From Nostoc sp. B(2019) (GTDB lineage Bacteria > Cyanobacteriota > Cyanobacteriia > Cyanobacteriales > Nostocaceae): a stretch of DNA of 64,000 nt. The stretch lies in contig NZ_WVID01000017.1 in assembly GCF_010091925.1 (NCBI RefSeq), positions 1 to 64,000 of the forward strand. The letters are read 5' to 3'. Each line of letters opens with the position of its first letter. Positions within the stretch are counted from its first letter, which is position 1. Positions 1-8,305 of this stretch are shown here, in pieces. Position numbers and translations under genes: made by a program. The notes under the pieces are model-generated. The model saw nothing but the letters and a program-made list of their open reading frames with translations. It was not told the origin of the DNA and did not search any database.

Positions 1-248
1 AATGTTAATGCATCGACCTGCAATGTTAATGCATCGACCTGCAATGTTAATGCATCGACCTGCAATGTTAATGCATCGACCTGCATTGTTAATACATCGA
101 CCTGCAATGTTAATGCATCGACCTGCAATGTTAATGCATCGACCTGCAATGTTAATGCATCGACTTGCAATGTTAATGCATCGACTTGCATTGTTAATAC
201 ATCGACTTGCATTGTTAATACATCGACCTGCATTGTTAATGATCAACC
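1..248. repeat. 21-bp tandem repeat array
   Basis: Eleven consecutive 21-bp units (consensus aatgttaatgcatcgacctgc) run from base 1 to 231, followed by a decaying partial unit to about 248. Variants differ at three positions (aat/att, atg/ata, acc/act) and the variant types cluster, as expected from unit-by-unit duplication. Because 21 is divisible by three, one frame stays open and would encode a Met-Leu-Met-His-Arg-Pro-Ala heptapeptide repeat, but there is no visible ribosome binding site and I do not call a gene. The array may extend to the left of the window. It ends 60 bp before aroA. Confidence 0.9.
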
Positions 249-308
249 AGGATTCGGGATATGGGAACATAATTAAGTTGTAGCTGACCACCTACATAGA
301 GGTTTAAA

Positions 309-1589
309 GTGGATACCATCGAAATCCCTGCTCTAAATCGCCCAATAGATGCCACGGTAGAGATTCCTGGTTCTAAAAGCATTACTAATCGGGCGTTACT
401 TGTTGCTGCTTTGGCGCAAGGCGACTCGATTTTAGAAAATGCTTTATTTAGTGACGACAGCGATTATTTTGCCAAATGTTTAGAGCAATTGAGTATTCCC
501 ATAACTCTGAATCCCAGTTTGGCTCAAATTCACGTTGCAGGAAAGGGAGGTAAAATTCCAGCTAAGCAGGCAGATTTATTTGTGGGTTTAGCAGGGACAG
601 CAGCAAGGTTTATCTCGGCCTTAGTTGCACTGGGTAACGGTGAATATCGCTTAGATGGTGTTCCTCGGATGCGAGAACGACCAATGGGTGACTTACTAAA
701 CGTGCTGCAAACGAGCGGAATAACTGTTAACTTTGAAGGAAATCCGGGGTTTATGCCTTACACCATCTACGGTGGGCAGTTTTCCGGGGGAAATTTTAGC
801 CTGAAAGCTAACCAAACAAGTCAACAACTTTCAGCACTATTAATGATTGCGCCTTACGCTCAACAGGATACCGTCATTGAGGTTGAGGGTACACTGGTTT
901 CTCAGTCCTACGTTAAAATGACCTGTGGCCTGATGGCAGATTTTGGCGTGGAGGTGATTCAAATTGGCGAGAATCAATTTCAGATTAAAGCAGGTCAGCG
1001 TTACCAAGCTCGACATTACACAATAGAACCCGATGCATCAAATGCATCTTACTTTTTTGCCGCAGCAGCCGTCACGGGTGGACGGGTGCGGGTAAATCAT
1101 TTGACCAAACAATCCTGTCAGGGTGATATTCTTTGGCTTAATGTCTTAGAACAGATGGGTTGCCAGATTCATGATTCTGATGATTACACAGAAGTGACAG
1201 GGCCAGAGCAATTGCGGGGGATCGATATTGACATGAATGATATGTCAGATTTGGTGCAAACATTAGGAGCGATCGCGCCTTTTGCCAGTTCACCTGTTAC
1301 CATCCGCAATGTGGAACATATTCGATATAAAGAAACCGACCGCATTCACGCCGTTGTTACCGAGTTGCGCCGCCTGGGAGTCAAAGTTGAAGAATTTGCA
1401 GATGGACTGAAGATTGAACCTGGCCCAATTACCCCCGCAGCCATTGAAACCTATCACGATCATCGCATGGCAATGGCCTTTGCTGTTACTGGCTTGAAGA
1501 TTCCAGGAATTGTGATTAAAGACCCCGGTTGTACAGCGAAAACTTTCCCGGATTACTTTACCCGATTCTTCCAAATGTTAGAACAATAA
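309..1589 (+). CDS. aroA: 3-phosphoshikimate 1-carboxyvinyltransferase (EPSP synthase)
   Basis: Joins shikimate-3-phosphate and phosphoenolpyruvate to give EPSP, the sixth shikimate-pathway step, in the cytoplasm. Its 426 residues match the family length. Visible family motifs, in order: PGSKSITNRALL near the N terminus (the Lys-Ser and Arg that hold the substrates), LAGTAARF, DGVPRMRERPM, QTSQQLSALL, DMSDLVQTLGAIAPFA with the catalytic Asp, RYKETDR with the catalytic Lys-Glu-x-x-Arg, and YHDHRMAMAFA. The residue in the place of E. coli Pro101 is Phe, which is common outside the plant/enterobacterial subclass. The start is GTG at 309, six bases after an AGAGG ribosome binding site. The DUF3598-type gene follows after 13 bp, so the two are probably cotranscribed. 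Confidence 0.95.
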   Translation: MDTIEIPALNRPIDATVEIPGSKSITNRALLVAALAQGDSILENALFSDDSDYFAKCLEQLSIPITLNPSLAQIHVAGKGGKIPAKQADLFVGLAGTAARFISALVALGNGEYRLDGVPRMRERPMGDLLNVLQTSGITVNFEGNPGFMPYTIYGGQFSGGNFSLKANQTSQQLSALLMIAPYAQQDTVIEVEGTLVSQSYVKMTCGLMADFGVEVIQIGENQFQIKAGQRYQARHYTIEPDASNASYFFAAAAVTGGRVRVNHLTKQSCQGDILWLNVLEQMGCQIHDSDDYTEVTGPEQLRGIDIDMNDMSDLVQTLGAIAPFASSPVTIRNVEHIRYKETDRIHAVVTELRRLGVKVEEFADGLKIEPGPITPAAIETYHDHRMAMAFAVTGLKIPGIVIKDPGCTAKTFPDYFTRFFQMLEQ

Positions 1590-1602
1590 AAGGTGAATTA
1601 TC

Positions 1603-2049
1603 ATGTCCAATATTCGAGAAGGAATGCCAGTGCTTGCCCGTCATGAAGGAGATTGGGTAGGTACTTATACATTAATTGATACAGCAGGAAAAATCCTCGA
1701 CAGCTATGAGTCTCACTTAACCTGTCAATTTCCAGAAAACAGCCCTCATCCCTACTACCAAATCAATCGCTACAAATGGGCTGATGGGAAAAAAGAGGAG
1801 TATGAATTTCCAGGAACTTATAAAGATAATAAACTCTGGTTTGACACCGAGCGCATTTCAGGAAAAGCCTGGGAAGCTGATGATTCTATTGTTATTTTGT
1901 GGTTTTCTTATAAGACAAACCCAGAACTTAACTTGTATGAAATGATCTACATCAGCCCTGACAATAATAATCGTGCCCGCACTTGGCATTGGTTTAAAAA
2001 CAACCAAATCTTTCAACGCACCCTGATTCAAGAAGAACGGCTAAAATAG
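1603..2049 (+). CDS. DUF3598-like (calycin-type) hypothetical protein
   Basis: 148 residues with alternating short hydrophobic/polar stretches typical of a small beta-barrel, opening GMPVLARHEGDWVGTYTLID. This 'heavy' opening (HxGxWxGTY) and the later ERISGKAW and ARTWHWF segments resemble the DUF3598/lipocalin-like proteins widespread in cyanobacteria. The function of that family is not known to me. There is no signal peptide or membrane segment, so it is probably cytoplasmic. The ATG at 1603 follows an AAAGGTG site and lies 13 bp behind aroA, suggesting one transcript. The family assignment rests on overall appearance rather than a diagnostic motif. Confidence 0.7.
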   Translation: MSNIREGMPVLARHEGDWVGTYTLIDTAGKILDSYESHLTCQFPENSPHPYYQINRYKWADGKKEEYEFPGTYKDNKLWFDTERISGKAWEADDSIVILWFSYKTNPELNLYEMIYISPDNNNRARTWHWFKNNQIFQRTLIQEERLK

Positions 2050-2078
2050 TAATTTAAAAATTTAGAGATTAGTTTTTC

Positions 2079-2179
2079 TTGGTGTCTTCTCTGCGTTCGC
2101 CCAGCGTGTCGCAGACAGACGCTCCGCGAACGTGCCTTTGTGGTAAAAATTATTAGTTTACACCACAAATACACAAAGA
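2079..2179. repeat. Palindromic element interrupted by a small dispersed repeat
   Basis: The outer parts, ttggtgtctt (2079-2088), tttgtggtaaaaa (from 2137) and accacaaa..acacaaag (2162-2179), match the intact hairpin element at 6151-6194. Between them sit about 48 bp (tctgcgttcgcccagcgtgt... cgctccgcgaacg) of the Nostoc dispersed-repeat type, flanked by ctt on both sides. It looks like one repeat nested inside another. It fills most of the gap between the DUF3598-like gene and hisS. Confidence 0.65.
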
Positions 2180-2217
2180 TAAAAATAGTGTTTCACATAA
2201 ATTGGCACAGTAAAAGT

Positions 2218-3606
2218 ATGGCAAAAGGCGACAAAATAAACTTTTCTACTCCTAGCGGTTTTCCAGAATTTCTTCCTAGTGAGAAGCGACTAGAATTATA
2301 TTTGCTAGATACCATCCGTAGAGTATTTGAAAGCTATGGATTTACACCAATCGAAACACCCGCGGTAGAACGTTTAGAAGTACTACAAGCTAAAGGCAAT
2401 CAAGGCGACAATATCATTTATGGTATTGATCCCATATTGCCACCAAATCGGCAAGCAGAGAGGGATAAATCTGGTGAAACTGGTTCGGAAGCTAGAGCGT
2501 TAAAATTTGATCAAACAGTTCCTCTAGCGGCTTATATTGCCCGTCACTTGAATGAATTGACCTTTCCCTTTGCTCGCTATCAAATGGATGTTGTTTTTCG
2601 CGGAGAGCGGGCAAAAGATGGGCGTTTTCGTCAGTTTCGCCAGTGCGATATTGATGTAGTTGCTCGTCGTGAACTCAGTTTGCTATACGATGCTCAGATG
2701 CCTGCAATTATCACCGAGATATTTGAAGCAATTAATATTGGTGATTTTCTCATTCGCATAAATAATCGCAAAATTCTTACAGGTTTCTTTCAGTCGCTAG
2801 GAATTGCAGAGAATAAAATTAAATCCTGTATTGGCATCATTGATAATCTGGAAAAAATTGGTGAATTTAAAGTTAAGCAAGAGTTAGAAAAAGAGGAGAT
2901 TTTAGCAGAACAAACGCAAAAAATTATTGATTTTATTAAAATTGATGGTACTGTCGATGAGGTATTAGATAAGCTCAAGCATCTCGCGCAAAATTTGCCA
3001 GAAGCAGAGCAATTTAGTCTGGGAGTTGCTGAAATAGAAACGGTGATTGCAGGCGTTCGTAATTTGGGAGTTGCGGAAAATCGTTTTTGTATTGATTTAG
3101 CGATCGCGCGTGGTTTAGATTATTATACTGGAACAGTTTACGAAACTACCTTAATAGGACACGAAGCCTTGGGTAGTATTTGCTCTGGCGGCAGATACGA
3201 AGAATTAGTAGGAACATTTTTAGGTGAAAAAATGCCTGGTGTGGGCATTTCAATCGGTTTAACTCGCCTAATTAGTCGCTTGCTAAAAGCTGGTATTCTC
3301 AATACCTTAGCTTCTACACCAGCCCAAGTAATGGTAGTGAATATGCAAGAAGATTTGATGCCCATTTATTTAAATGTGTCTCAAATGCTGCGTCAGGCTG
3401 GCATTAATGTTGTAACTAGCTTTGACAAGCGGGCTTTAGGTAAACAATTTCAGTTAGCTGACAAACAAGGAATTCAATTTTGCGTAATTATTGGTTCTGA
3501 AGAAGCAGCAGCCCAAAAGTCTTCTCTCAAAGATTTGAAAACAGGCGAACAAGTAGAAGTGGCGTTAGATAATTTGGCTGAAGAAGTGAAACGCCGACTA
3601 TCTTAA
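2218..3606 (+). CDS. hisS: Histidine--tRNA ligase
   Basis: Class II aminoacyl-tRNA synthetase that charges tRNA-His. Visible features: motif 1 region FPEFLPSEKR at the start, motif 2 FRGERAKDGRFRQFRQCD, the histidine-binding signature IARGLDYYTGTVYET, motif 3 GGRYEELVGTF..PGVGISIGLTRL, and a C-terminal anticodon-binding domain (LGKQFQLADKQGIQFCVIIG). All catalytic motifs are present and the length (462 residues) is full. The frame is open back to 2140, but the upstream part lies inside a dispersed repeat. The ATG at 2218 (MAKGDKINF) gives the normal family start, although no strong ribosome binding site precedes it. It is separated from the genes on both sides by repeat or leader DNA and is probably transcribed alone. 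Confidence 0.95.
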   Translation: MAKGDKINFSTPSGFPEFLPSEKRLELYLLDTIRRVFESYGFTPIETPAVERLEVLQAKGNQGDNIIYGIDPILPPNRQAERDKSGETGSEARALKFDQTVPLAAYIARHLNELTFPFARYQMDVVFRGERAKDGRFRQFRQCDIDVVARRELSLLYDAQMPAIITEIFEAINIGDFLIRINNRKILTGFFQSLGIAENKIKSCIGIIDNLEKIGEFKVKQELEKEEILAEQTQKIIDFIKIDGTVDEVLDKLKHLAQNLPEAEQFSLGVAEIETVIAGVRNLGVAENRFCIDLAIARGLDYYTGTVYETTLIGHEALGSICSGGRYEELVGTFLGEKMPGVGISIGLTRLISRLLKAGILNTLASTPAQVMVVNMQEDLMPIYLNVSQMLRQAGINVVTSFDKRALGKQFQLADKQGIQFCVIIGSEEAAAQKSSLKDLKTGEQVEVALDNLAEEVKRRLS

Positions 3607-3678
3607 TTAAAAATTAATTTACTTCGTGTAGGTGCGTTACTTTATTAACGTACCATACTCGTTAAGGAGTATAAATAT

Positions 3679-4581
3679 ATGGAAAAGATACACGATTCTA
3701 CGCCCCAAGAAGAGATAAATGAACCATTAAATATAACCTCTATTAAAGAAGATTGGGGCGGAGACGGTAGAGGACGCATGAACTTATCAGGAAGGCGGAC
3801 TGCAATTTCTCTAGAGTATGTACCTCGTAAATATATTTTTTTTGATAGCAATACTATCTCAGCAGAACAGGGATGGCGAATTAATGGAATGCCGGATGAA
3901 GTAGTAATTGGAAGCCGTAGATTACTGACATGGCAAGACTGCGGAGCCTCTACATCAAGAGTCGTGCTACCATCCCACTTTAAAGCACCATCTGGCATAT
4001 TTACTGCTGATTTAGAGCTTTTTGTACTCAAGGGAGCAATCCAAATTGGTGAATGGAAACTGACTAAACATTGCTACTCTTTTATTCCTGCGGGGATGTT
4101 ATTCGGTGATTGGCAAGTATTGGGTAATGAAGATGCAGAAATCCTGTGGATGGAGAATAGCTATTTAAAATATAAAAATTTGTTCAATACTCATTCAGAT
4201 GCTAAGTTAAATGAATTTATCCCAGTTTTAGATAGTAAATTGTTGCCGTGGGGCAAAACGGATACAGTTCAATTTGTGAAAGCAAGTAAGAAATGGTTAA
4301 GGAAAGATGCTAACGGCGGTGGAGTATGGTTACTTGCTATTTTGCCTCATTATGACGGTCAGTATGCAGGAATACAATGTTACAACGAAGAGGGTTATTG
4401 TTTAGCTGGATACTGTGATATTGGAGATTACCGTCTTAGCAAAGATTGCTTTGCCTATGTTCCCAGTTTTACCATTTCTCCTTGGCATAGGACAGATGAT
4501 GGCAGCTTATTCTTGATTAGAGTTGATAGAGATTTATCAAAGCTTGGAACAGTCTTATCATATCCAAATAGAGATGCATAA
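3679..4581 (+). CDS. Bicupin (ChrR-like cupin) domain protein
   Basis: 300 residues with two similar halves. Each has a Gly-Gly-x-Trp/Ala-Asp-Leu-Glu type strand followed by a segment of the form 'HCYSFIPAGMLFGDW' (about 130-145) or 'DCFAYVPSFTISPWH' (about 265-280). This double beta-barrel layout resembles ChrR-like cupin enzymes. Neither half shows a complete HxH...E...H metal set, so the catalytic state is unclear. The start is well supported: TAAGGAG at 3663-3669, nine bases before ATG. It is convergent with the amidohydrolase gene, with 34 bp between the stops. The neighbourhood of small-molecule enzymes suggests a metabolic role, but no substrate can be named. Confidence 0.6.
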   Translation: MEKIHDSTPQEEINEPLNITSIKEDWGGDGRGRMNLSGRRTAISLEYVPRKYIFFDSNTISAEQGWRINGMPDEVVIGSRRLLTWQDCGASTSRVVLPSHFKAPSGIFTADLELFVLKGAIQIGEWKLTKHCYSFIPAGMLFGDWQVLGNEDAEILWMENSYLKYKNLFNTHSDAKLNEFIPVLDSKLLPWGKTDTVQFVKASKKWLRKDANGGGVWLLAILPHYDGQYAGIQCYNEEGYCLAGYCDIGDYRLSKDCFAYVPSFTISPWHRTDDGSLFLIRVDRDLSKLGTVLSYPNRDA

Positions 4582-4615
4582 GGATCGTAAGCAGCAAAAT
4601 TACTATGTGGATACT

Positions 4616-6085
4616 TTAATGTCTTTTTAAATAACGTCCAGTGGGTGAACCTAAAACTTGTCCGTTATTGTAAATAAGATTTCCACGTAAAAAGGTACTC
4701 TTAACTCGTCCCGTTAATTCTACTCCTTCAAAGGGTGTATAACCTTGTTGTGACTCCGACTCAGCAGCGTTCACCACAAAAGTTTCATTCGGATTTACCA
4801 ACACTAAATCGGCGTCATAGCCAATAGCAATATCACCTTTTTCTAGCAAACCAAAGCGCCGCGATGGGTTCCAAGATAACAACTTAGCTATATGATTGTA
4901 AGACATTCCCCGCTTGCTACCTTCACTAAATACACCAGAAAGTAAATATTCTGTACCACCAAAACCAGACTTTGCTAACCAAATATTATTTGGGTCTTTA
5001 ACACTTCTTTTTTGTTCGGCAGAACAGCAAGCGTGGTCACTAACTATCCAATCTACTTGATGGTTAAGTACTGCTTGCCATAAGTATTCCACATCAGCAC
5101 GGGGACGAATTGGGGGGTTGACTTTTGCCCAACTAGCAGCGGGGGTATTAACATCTAATAGCAAATGTCCAACAGTAACTTCTCGCCGAAAGTTGATATG
5201 AGGAAAAGCAGTTTGCATAGTCAAAGCTGCTTCCATTGCCTTACGCGAACTCAGATGCAACAAGTTAATATTTGCACAGTTAGTCTCGTGTGCCAAATAG
5301 GAAGCAATGCAAATTGCTAAACCTTCGGAATGAGGAGGACGCGCTGCGCTGTAGGCGTGTAGTCCGCTAAGGCTAGAGTCATTTTCAACTATTTTGGTGT
5401 AGGCGTTGAGAATTTCTGCAACTTCACAATGCAAACTCAAGCTGATACTATCTCGCGCTTCTGGATGTGCTTCCATCAAGCGAGTTAGACCGCGCATAAT
5501 AAATTCAAAATGGGCAAAGTCGTAGCGTTCCTCTTTGTTAATCATCAAAAAGAGGTTTTGCTGGTCTGACAAACCGTGTAACCCATAACCGCCATAAAAC
5601 ATGAAGATTTTAAACGAAGATACACCGTGTTCCTCAAACAGTAAAGGTATTTCGTCGATATGCTGGCTGGCTATAGGTGCGATGTGATAGCTGTAATCAA
5701 CAAAAAAATTACCTGCGGATAATGCCAATACTTCTGGGAAAAAATCTTTATAGGAACCGCCTTTATTGAGATAATACTGTCCTGTACGAATGTAATTAAG
5801 ACTAGTTGTTACTCCCCCCATTGCCGCTGCTTTGGTTTCAGTCACAGCATCTTTATCAAGAGGTTGATAGATACCGATATGCATGTGGGCATCCACGACC
5901 CCAGGAAAGCCCAGCAGGTTTTGAGCATCAAATACCTCTTTGCCTTTGTCTGGGCTAATATTAGGGGCAATCTGGGCAAATTTCCCATCTTTAATTCCTA
6001 AATCAAGTAGTTCGACAGCATCTTGATGGGGACGAACTACTCGCACATTTTTAATAATTTTGTCTAGTATGGGAGTTTCAGACAC
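4616..6085 (-). CDS. Dihydroorotase/dihydropyrimidinase-family amidohydrolase
   Basis: Metal-dependent cyclic amidohydrolase of the hydantoinase/dihydroorotase/allantoinase superfamily, which opens a cyclic amide ring. All expected metal ligands are visible in order: HMH in VVDAHMHIG, a Lys in SSFKIFMFYGG that would be carbamylated, His in LSLHCEVAE, His in LLHLSSRKA, and Asp in WIVSDHACCS. About 490 residues is family length. The frame is open from a GTG at 6097, but a GTG at 6085 has a GAGG ribosome binding site six bases upstream, so I use that start. The substrate cannot be read from sequence: with no allantoin or pyrimidine genes nearby it could be a hydantoinase-like enzyme. It is divergent from the hydroxylase at 6306. 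Confidence 0.85.
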   Translation of the reverse strand: MSETPILDKIIKNVRVVRPHQDAVELLDLGIKDGKFAQIAPNISPDKGKEVFDAQNLLGFPGVVDAHMHIGIYQPLDKDAVTETKAAAMGGVTTSLNYIRTGQYYLNKGGSYKDFFPEVLALSAGNFFVDYSYHIAPIASQHIDEIPLLFEEHGVSSFKIFMFYGGYGLHGLSDQQNLFLMINKEERYDFAHFEFIMRGLTRLMEAHPEARDSISLSLHCEVAEILNAYTKIVENDSSLSGLHAYSAARPPHSEGLAICIASYLAHETNCANINLLHLSSRKAMEAALTMQTAFPHINFRREVTVGHLLLDVNTPAASWAKVNPPIRPRADVEYLWQAVLNHQVDWIVSDHACCSAEQKRSVKDPNNIWLAKSGFGGTEYLLSGVFSEGSKRGMSYNHIAKLLSWNPSRRFGLLEKGDIAIGYDADLVLVNPNETFVVNAAESESQQGYTPFEGVELTGRVKSTFLRGNLIYNNGQVLGSPTGRYLKRH

Positions 6086-6150
6086 AGTAGACCTCACACT
6101 AAAATGAGTACAGAACCCAAAGTTTTAATGTTCACCTGGCTTAAATATAC

Positions 6151-6194
6151 TTGGTGTCTTTGTGGTAAAAAATCTTAAACCACAAAGACACTAA
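6151..6194. repeat. Palindromic intergenic element (15/16-bp stem)
   Basis: ttggtgtctttgtggt (6151-6166) and accacaaagacactaa (6179-6194) are inverted copies differing at one position, separated by 12 bases. It lies between the divergent amidohydrolase and hydroxylase genes. The same element, interrupted by another repeat, is at 2079-2179. It looks like a dispersed intergenic palindrome rather than a terminator, since no gene ends here. Confidence 0.75.
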
Positions 6195-6305
6195 AAGTTT
6201 TTATTCTTTTATTTAGCTAAGAATTCCAACATTGTACCGGGACGTAGACCAAATCTCATAACTATGTAACGATTTTTTATTCAATCGTTTTCAGGAGCAA
6301 AGACA

Positions 6306-7100
6306 ATGGAAAGTTTTAATGAGTATCATCTGAATCCACAAGAGTTTCCTTTTCTTCAAAGCTTTAAAGAAAACTGGCAAATGATTAAAGATGAGTTTAC
6401 GCATTTTATTCAGTATGCATCTGATGAAGAATTAAAATTCACTTACAATGTTTTAGGACCTAAAAGTAAAACTATTAAAACTAAAGGAAATGCAAAATAC
6501 AGTGCTTTTGGGATTTTATTTCAAGGGCTGTTTATTGAAAAATATATCCAATTGCATCAAATACAATACCCTGATTATGAGTCAAATGATGCATCAAAAA
6601 AAGCACTTATATTAAGAGAGAAATATTTTCCCAATTTGGCTAAGGTGATAGAAAAAGTCAACTTTAGTAATGATGGTATTATCAGAAATGTGTATTTTGG
6701 TACATTTCATCCGGGTTTAGATATCAAGTTGCATGTGAATAATAATCCTCACATGAATCGGGGCTATTTAGGATTAATTGTGCCAGAGGGGGATGTGGCT
6801 ATGAAAATATGCCATGAGCAGCTTTACTGGTATGAAGGAAAATTCATGGTTTTAGATCACAGCTATCCACACTGTCCGCATAATTATACCGATTATGACA
6901 GAACTGTTTTGGTTGTAGACTTTTTTAAACCGGATAAGCCTAGAGAGGAAGTGATCCGATTTGAACAAGAGCAAGTTGCACAACGTATGCAAGATAATCC
7001 TTACAGTTTAAGTGTTTTTGGTAAAAGTGATAAGGCTAAAGAAGAAGATTTTATCAAGTATGGTTTGGCTCATCAGTTAGAGTGGGATAAAGCTTTATAA
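6306..7100 (+). CDS. Aspartyl/asparaginyl beta-hydroxylase-family dioxygenase
   Basis: Fe(II)/2-oxoglutarate dioxygenase of the AspH type. The conserved core lies in the second half: FGTFHPGLDIKLHVNNNP, then YLGLIVPEGDVAMKI, then WYEGKFMVLDHSYPHCPHN and RTVLVVDFFKP. The His residues of the first and third blocks are the likely iron ligands, and the Arg after HN..DYD would bind 2-oxoglutarate. 264 residues is typical of bacterial members, some of which hydroxylate amino acids or peptides in natural-product pathways. No membrane or signal segment. The ATG at 6306 is eight bases after AGGAG. It sits alone between two repeat elements, so its partner genes are not evident. Confidence 0.85.
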   Translation: MESFNEYHLNPQEFPFLQSFKENWQMIKDEFTHFIQYASDEELKFTYNVLGPKSKTIKTKGNAKYSAFGILFQGLFIEKYIQLHQIQYPDYESNDASKKALILREKYFPNLAKVIEKVNFSNDGIIRNVYFGTFHPGLDIKLHVNNNPHMNRGYLGLIVPEGDVAMKICHEQLYWYEGKFMVLDHSYPHCPHNYTDYDRTVLVVDFFKPDKPREEVIRFEQEQVAQRMQDNPYSLSVFGKSDKAKEEDFIKYGLAHQLEWDKAL

Positions 7101-7103
7101 GCT

Positions 7104-7165
7104 TTACCTGGCGACTAGAAGTCGCGGCTACACAATCAAAACCCACCTCCGCGGGTTAAAAACAA
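7104..7165. repeat. Dispersed repeat (cctggcga...cctccgcgggtt)
   Basis: The sequence cctggcga-ctagaag-tcgcggctacacaa...cccacctccgcgggttaa is also found in inverse orientation at 14580-14680, where it has an extra hairpin unit. It contains a short tcgc/gcga inverted repeat. It fills the gap between the hydroxylase and the reductase and looks like a non-coding mobile repeat. Confidence 0.65.
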
Positions 7166-7202
7166 ATAGTTCGCAAAAGCAAGGTAAACATAATATTTGG
7201 AA

Positions 7203-8210
7203 ATGAATGCAGAAACTTACAGAAAGTTAATAGCAAAGCAAATTAACAAAGATTTTAAATCTGCTGTTGAGGTTGTTGAGGTTCCTATTCCTAAACCTGC
7301 TGCTAGTCAAGTTTTAATTCAAAACAAATTTGCTGGGATTAATGGTGGCTTTGACACTTTACTTTGTCGTGGTAATGTTCAATATATCAACTTGATTCCT
7401 CCTTTTGATTTGGGTGTGGAAGCGGTGGGAAAAGTTGTCGCTATGGGTGAAGATGTCAAAGATTTTCAAATTGGTGATGCTGTCATAACTACGATGCGTG
7501 GTGGTGGTTATCGAGAATATCAGGTTATTGATGCACATTTAGCGGTGAAGGTGCGCCAAGCTACACCAGAGTTGCTCACACTAATGCCTACTGGTGTATC
7601 AGCTTTGATTGCACTGGAACAAGTGGGGGAGATGAAAAGTAATGAAGTGGTTTTAGTGACAGCAGCAGCAGGGGGAACCGGTCATATTGCGGTGCAATTG
7701 GCGAAGCTAGCAGGTAATCATGTCATTGGTACTTGTAGTTCGCAAGTGAAGGCGGAGTTACTGAAGGAATTAGGGTGCGATCGCATTATCAATTATCATA
7801 CAGAAAACCTCAATCAAGTCCTCAAGCAAGAATACCCCAATGGGATTAATTTAATTTTTGAGTGTGTGGGTAAACAAGTTTTCGATACTTGTGTTGATAA
7901 CTTGGCTGTGCGGGGACGTTTAGTAGTAGTGGGTTTCATTTCTGAATATGCGAAAAACTTAGAACAAGTTACCCAACCTCGCCTTTATCACCAGCTATTT
8001 TGGAAAGCTGCTTCTGTTAGAGGCTTTCTCATGCCTCATTATCAAGAATATATGGTCGAGGCACGCGATCGCCTGATTGACCTCTTCTATTCTGGTAAAC
8101 TCAAAGTTGCTGTTGACTCAACACAGTTTAACGGTATAGAATCCATTTCTGCTGCTGTAGAATATCTGCTGAGTGGGCAAAATTGTGGCAAAGTAGTTGT
8201 CAGATTTTAG
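7203..8210 (+). CDS. Medium-chain NADPH-dependent reductase (quinone oxidoreductase/PTGR3-like)
   Basis: Zinc-independent member of the MDR (alcohol dehydrogenase/quinone reductase) superfamily, expected to reduce an enone or quinone with NADPH. The N-terminal GroES-like domain contains GVEAVGKVVAMGEDVKDFQIGD, and the Rossmann fold carries AAAGGTGHIAVQLAKLAG at about 160-177. GRLVVVGFISEY follows. The cysteine/histidine ligands of zinc-type alcohol dehydrogenases are missing. The opening TYRKLIAKQINKDFKSAVEVV resembles the human ZADH2/prostaglandin reductase-3 group. A TTG at 7197 is possible, but I use the ATG at 7203. The SnoaL-like gene follows 95 bp later on the same strand. Confidence 0.85.
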   Translation: MNAETYRKLIAKQINKDFKSAVEVVEVPIPKPAASQVLIQNKFAGINGGFDTLLCRGNVQYINLIPPFDLGVEAVGKVVAMGEDVKDFQIGDAVITTMRGGGYREYQVIDAHLAVKVRQATPELLTLMPTGVSALIALEQVGEMKSNEVVLVTAAAGGTGHIAVQLAKLAGNHVIGTCSSQVKAELLKELGCDRIINYHTENLNQVLKQEYPNGINLIFECVGKQVFDTCVDNLAVRGRLVVVGFISEYAKNLEQVTQPRLYHQLFWKAASVRGFLMPHYQEYMVEARDRLIDLFYSGKLKVAVDSTQFNGIESISAAVEYLLSGQNCGKVVVRF

Positions 8211-8305
8211 CTACAAATTGAATTTATGAAATTAACTAATTGTGGTAATTTTACAATATAAAATCCCAAATTGCATCAAAGTTTAGATATTAAAAGGCAA
8301 TCAAA

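Noticed and set aside
1-248. CRISPR array
   Set aside because: The repeats are directly adjacent with no unique spacers, and no cas genes are present.
2-283. Open frame encoding MLMHRPA repeats
   Set aside because: It is a by-product of a 21-bp tandem repeat, with no ribosome binding site or family resemblance, so it is not called as a gene.
309-1589. Glyphosate-tolerant aroA because Phe replaces Pro101
   Set aside because: Phe at this place is widespread in bacterial enzymes and does not by itself show tolerance.
2140-2217. Longer N terminus of hisS
   Set aside because: It lies in a dispersed repeat and is absent from the usual HisRS start; ATG at 2218 gives the normal protein.
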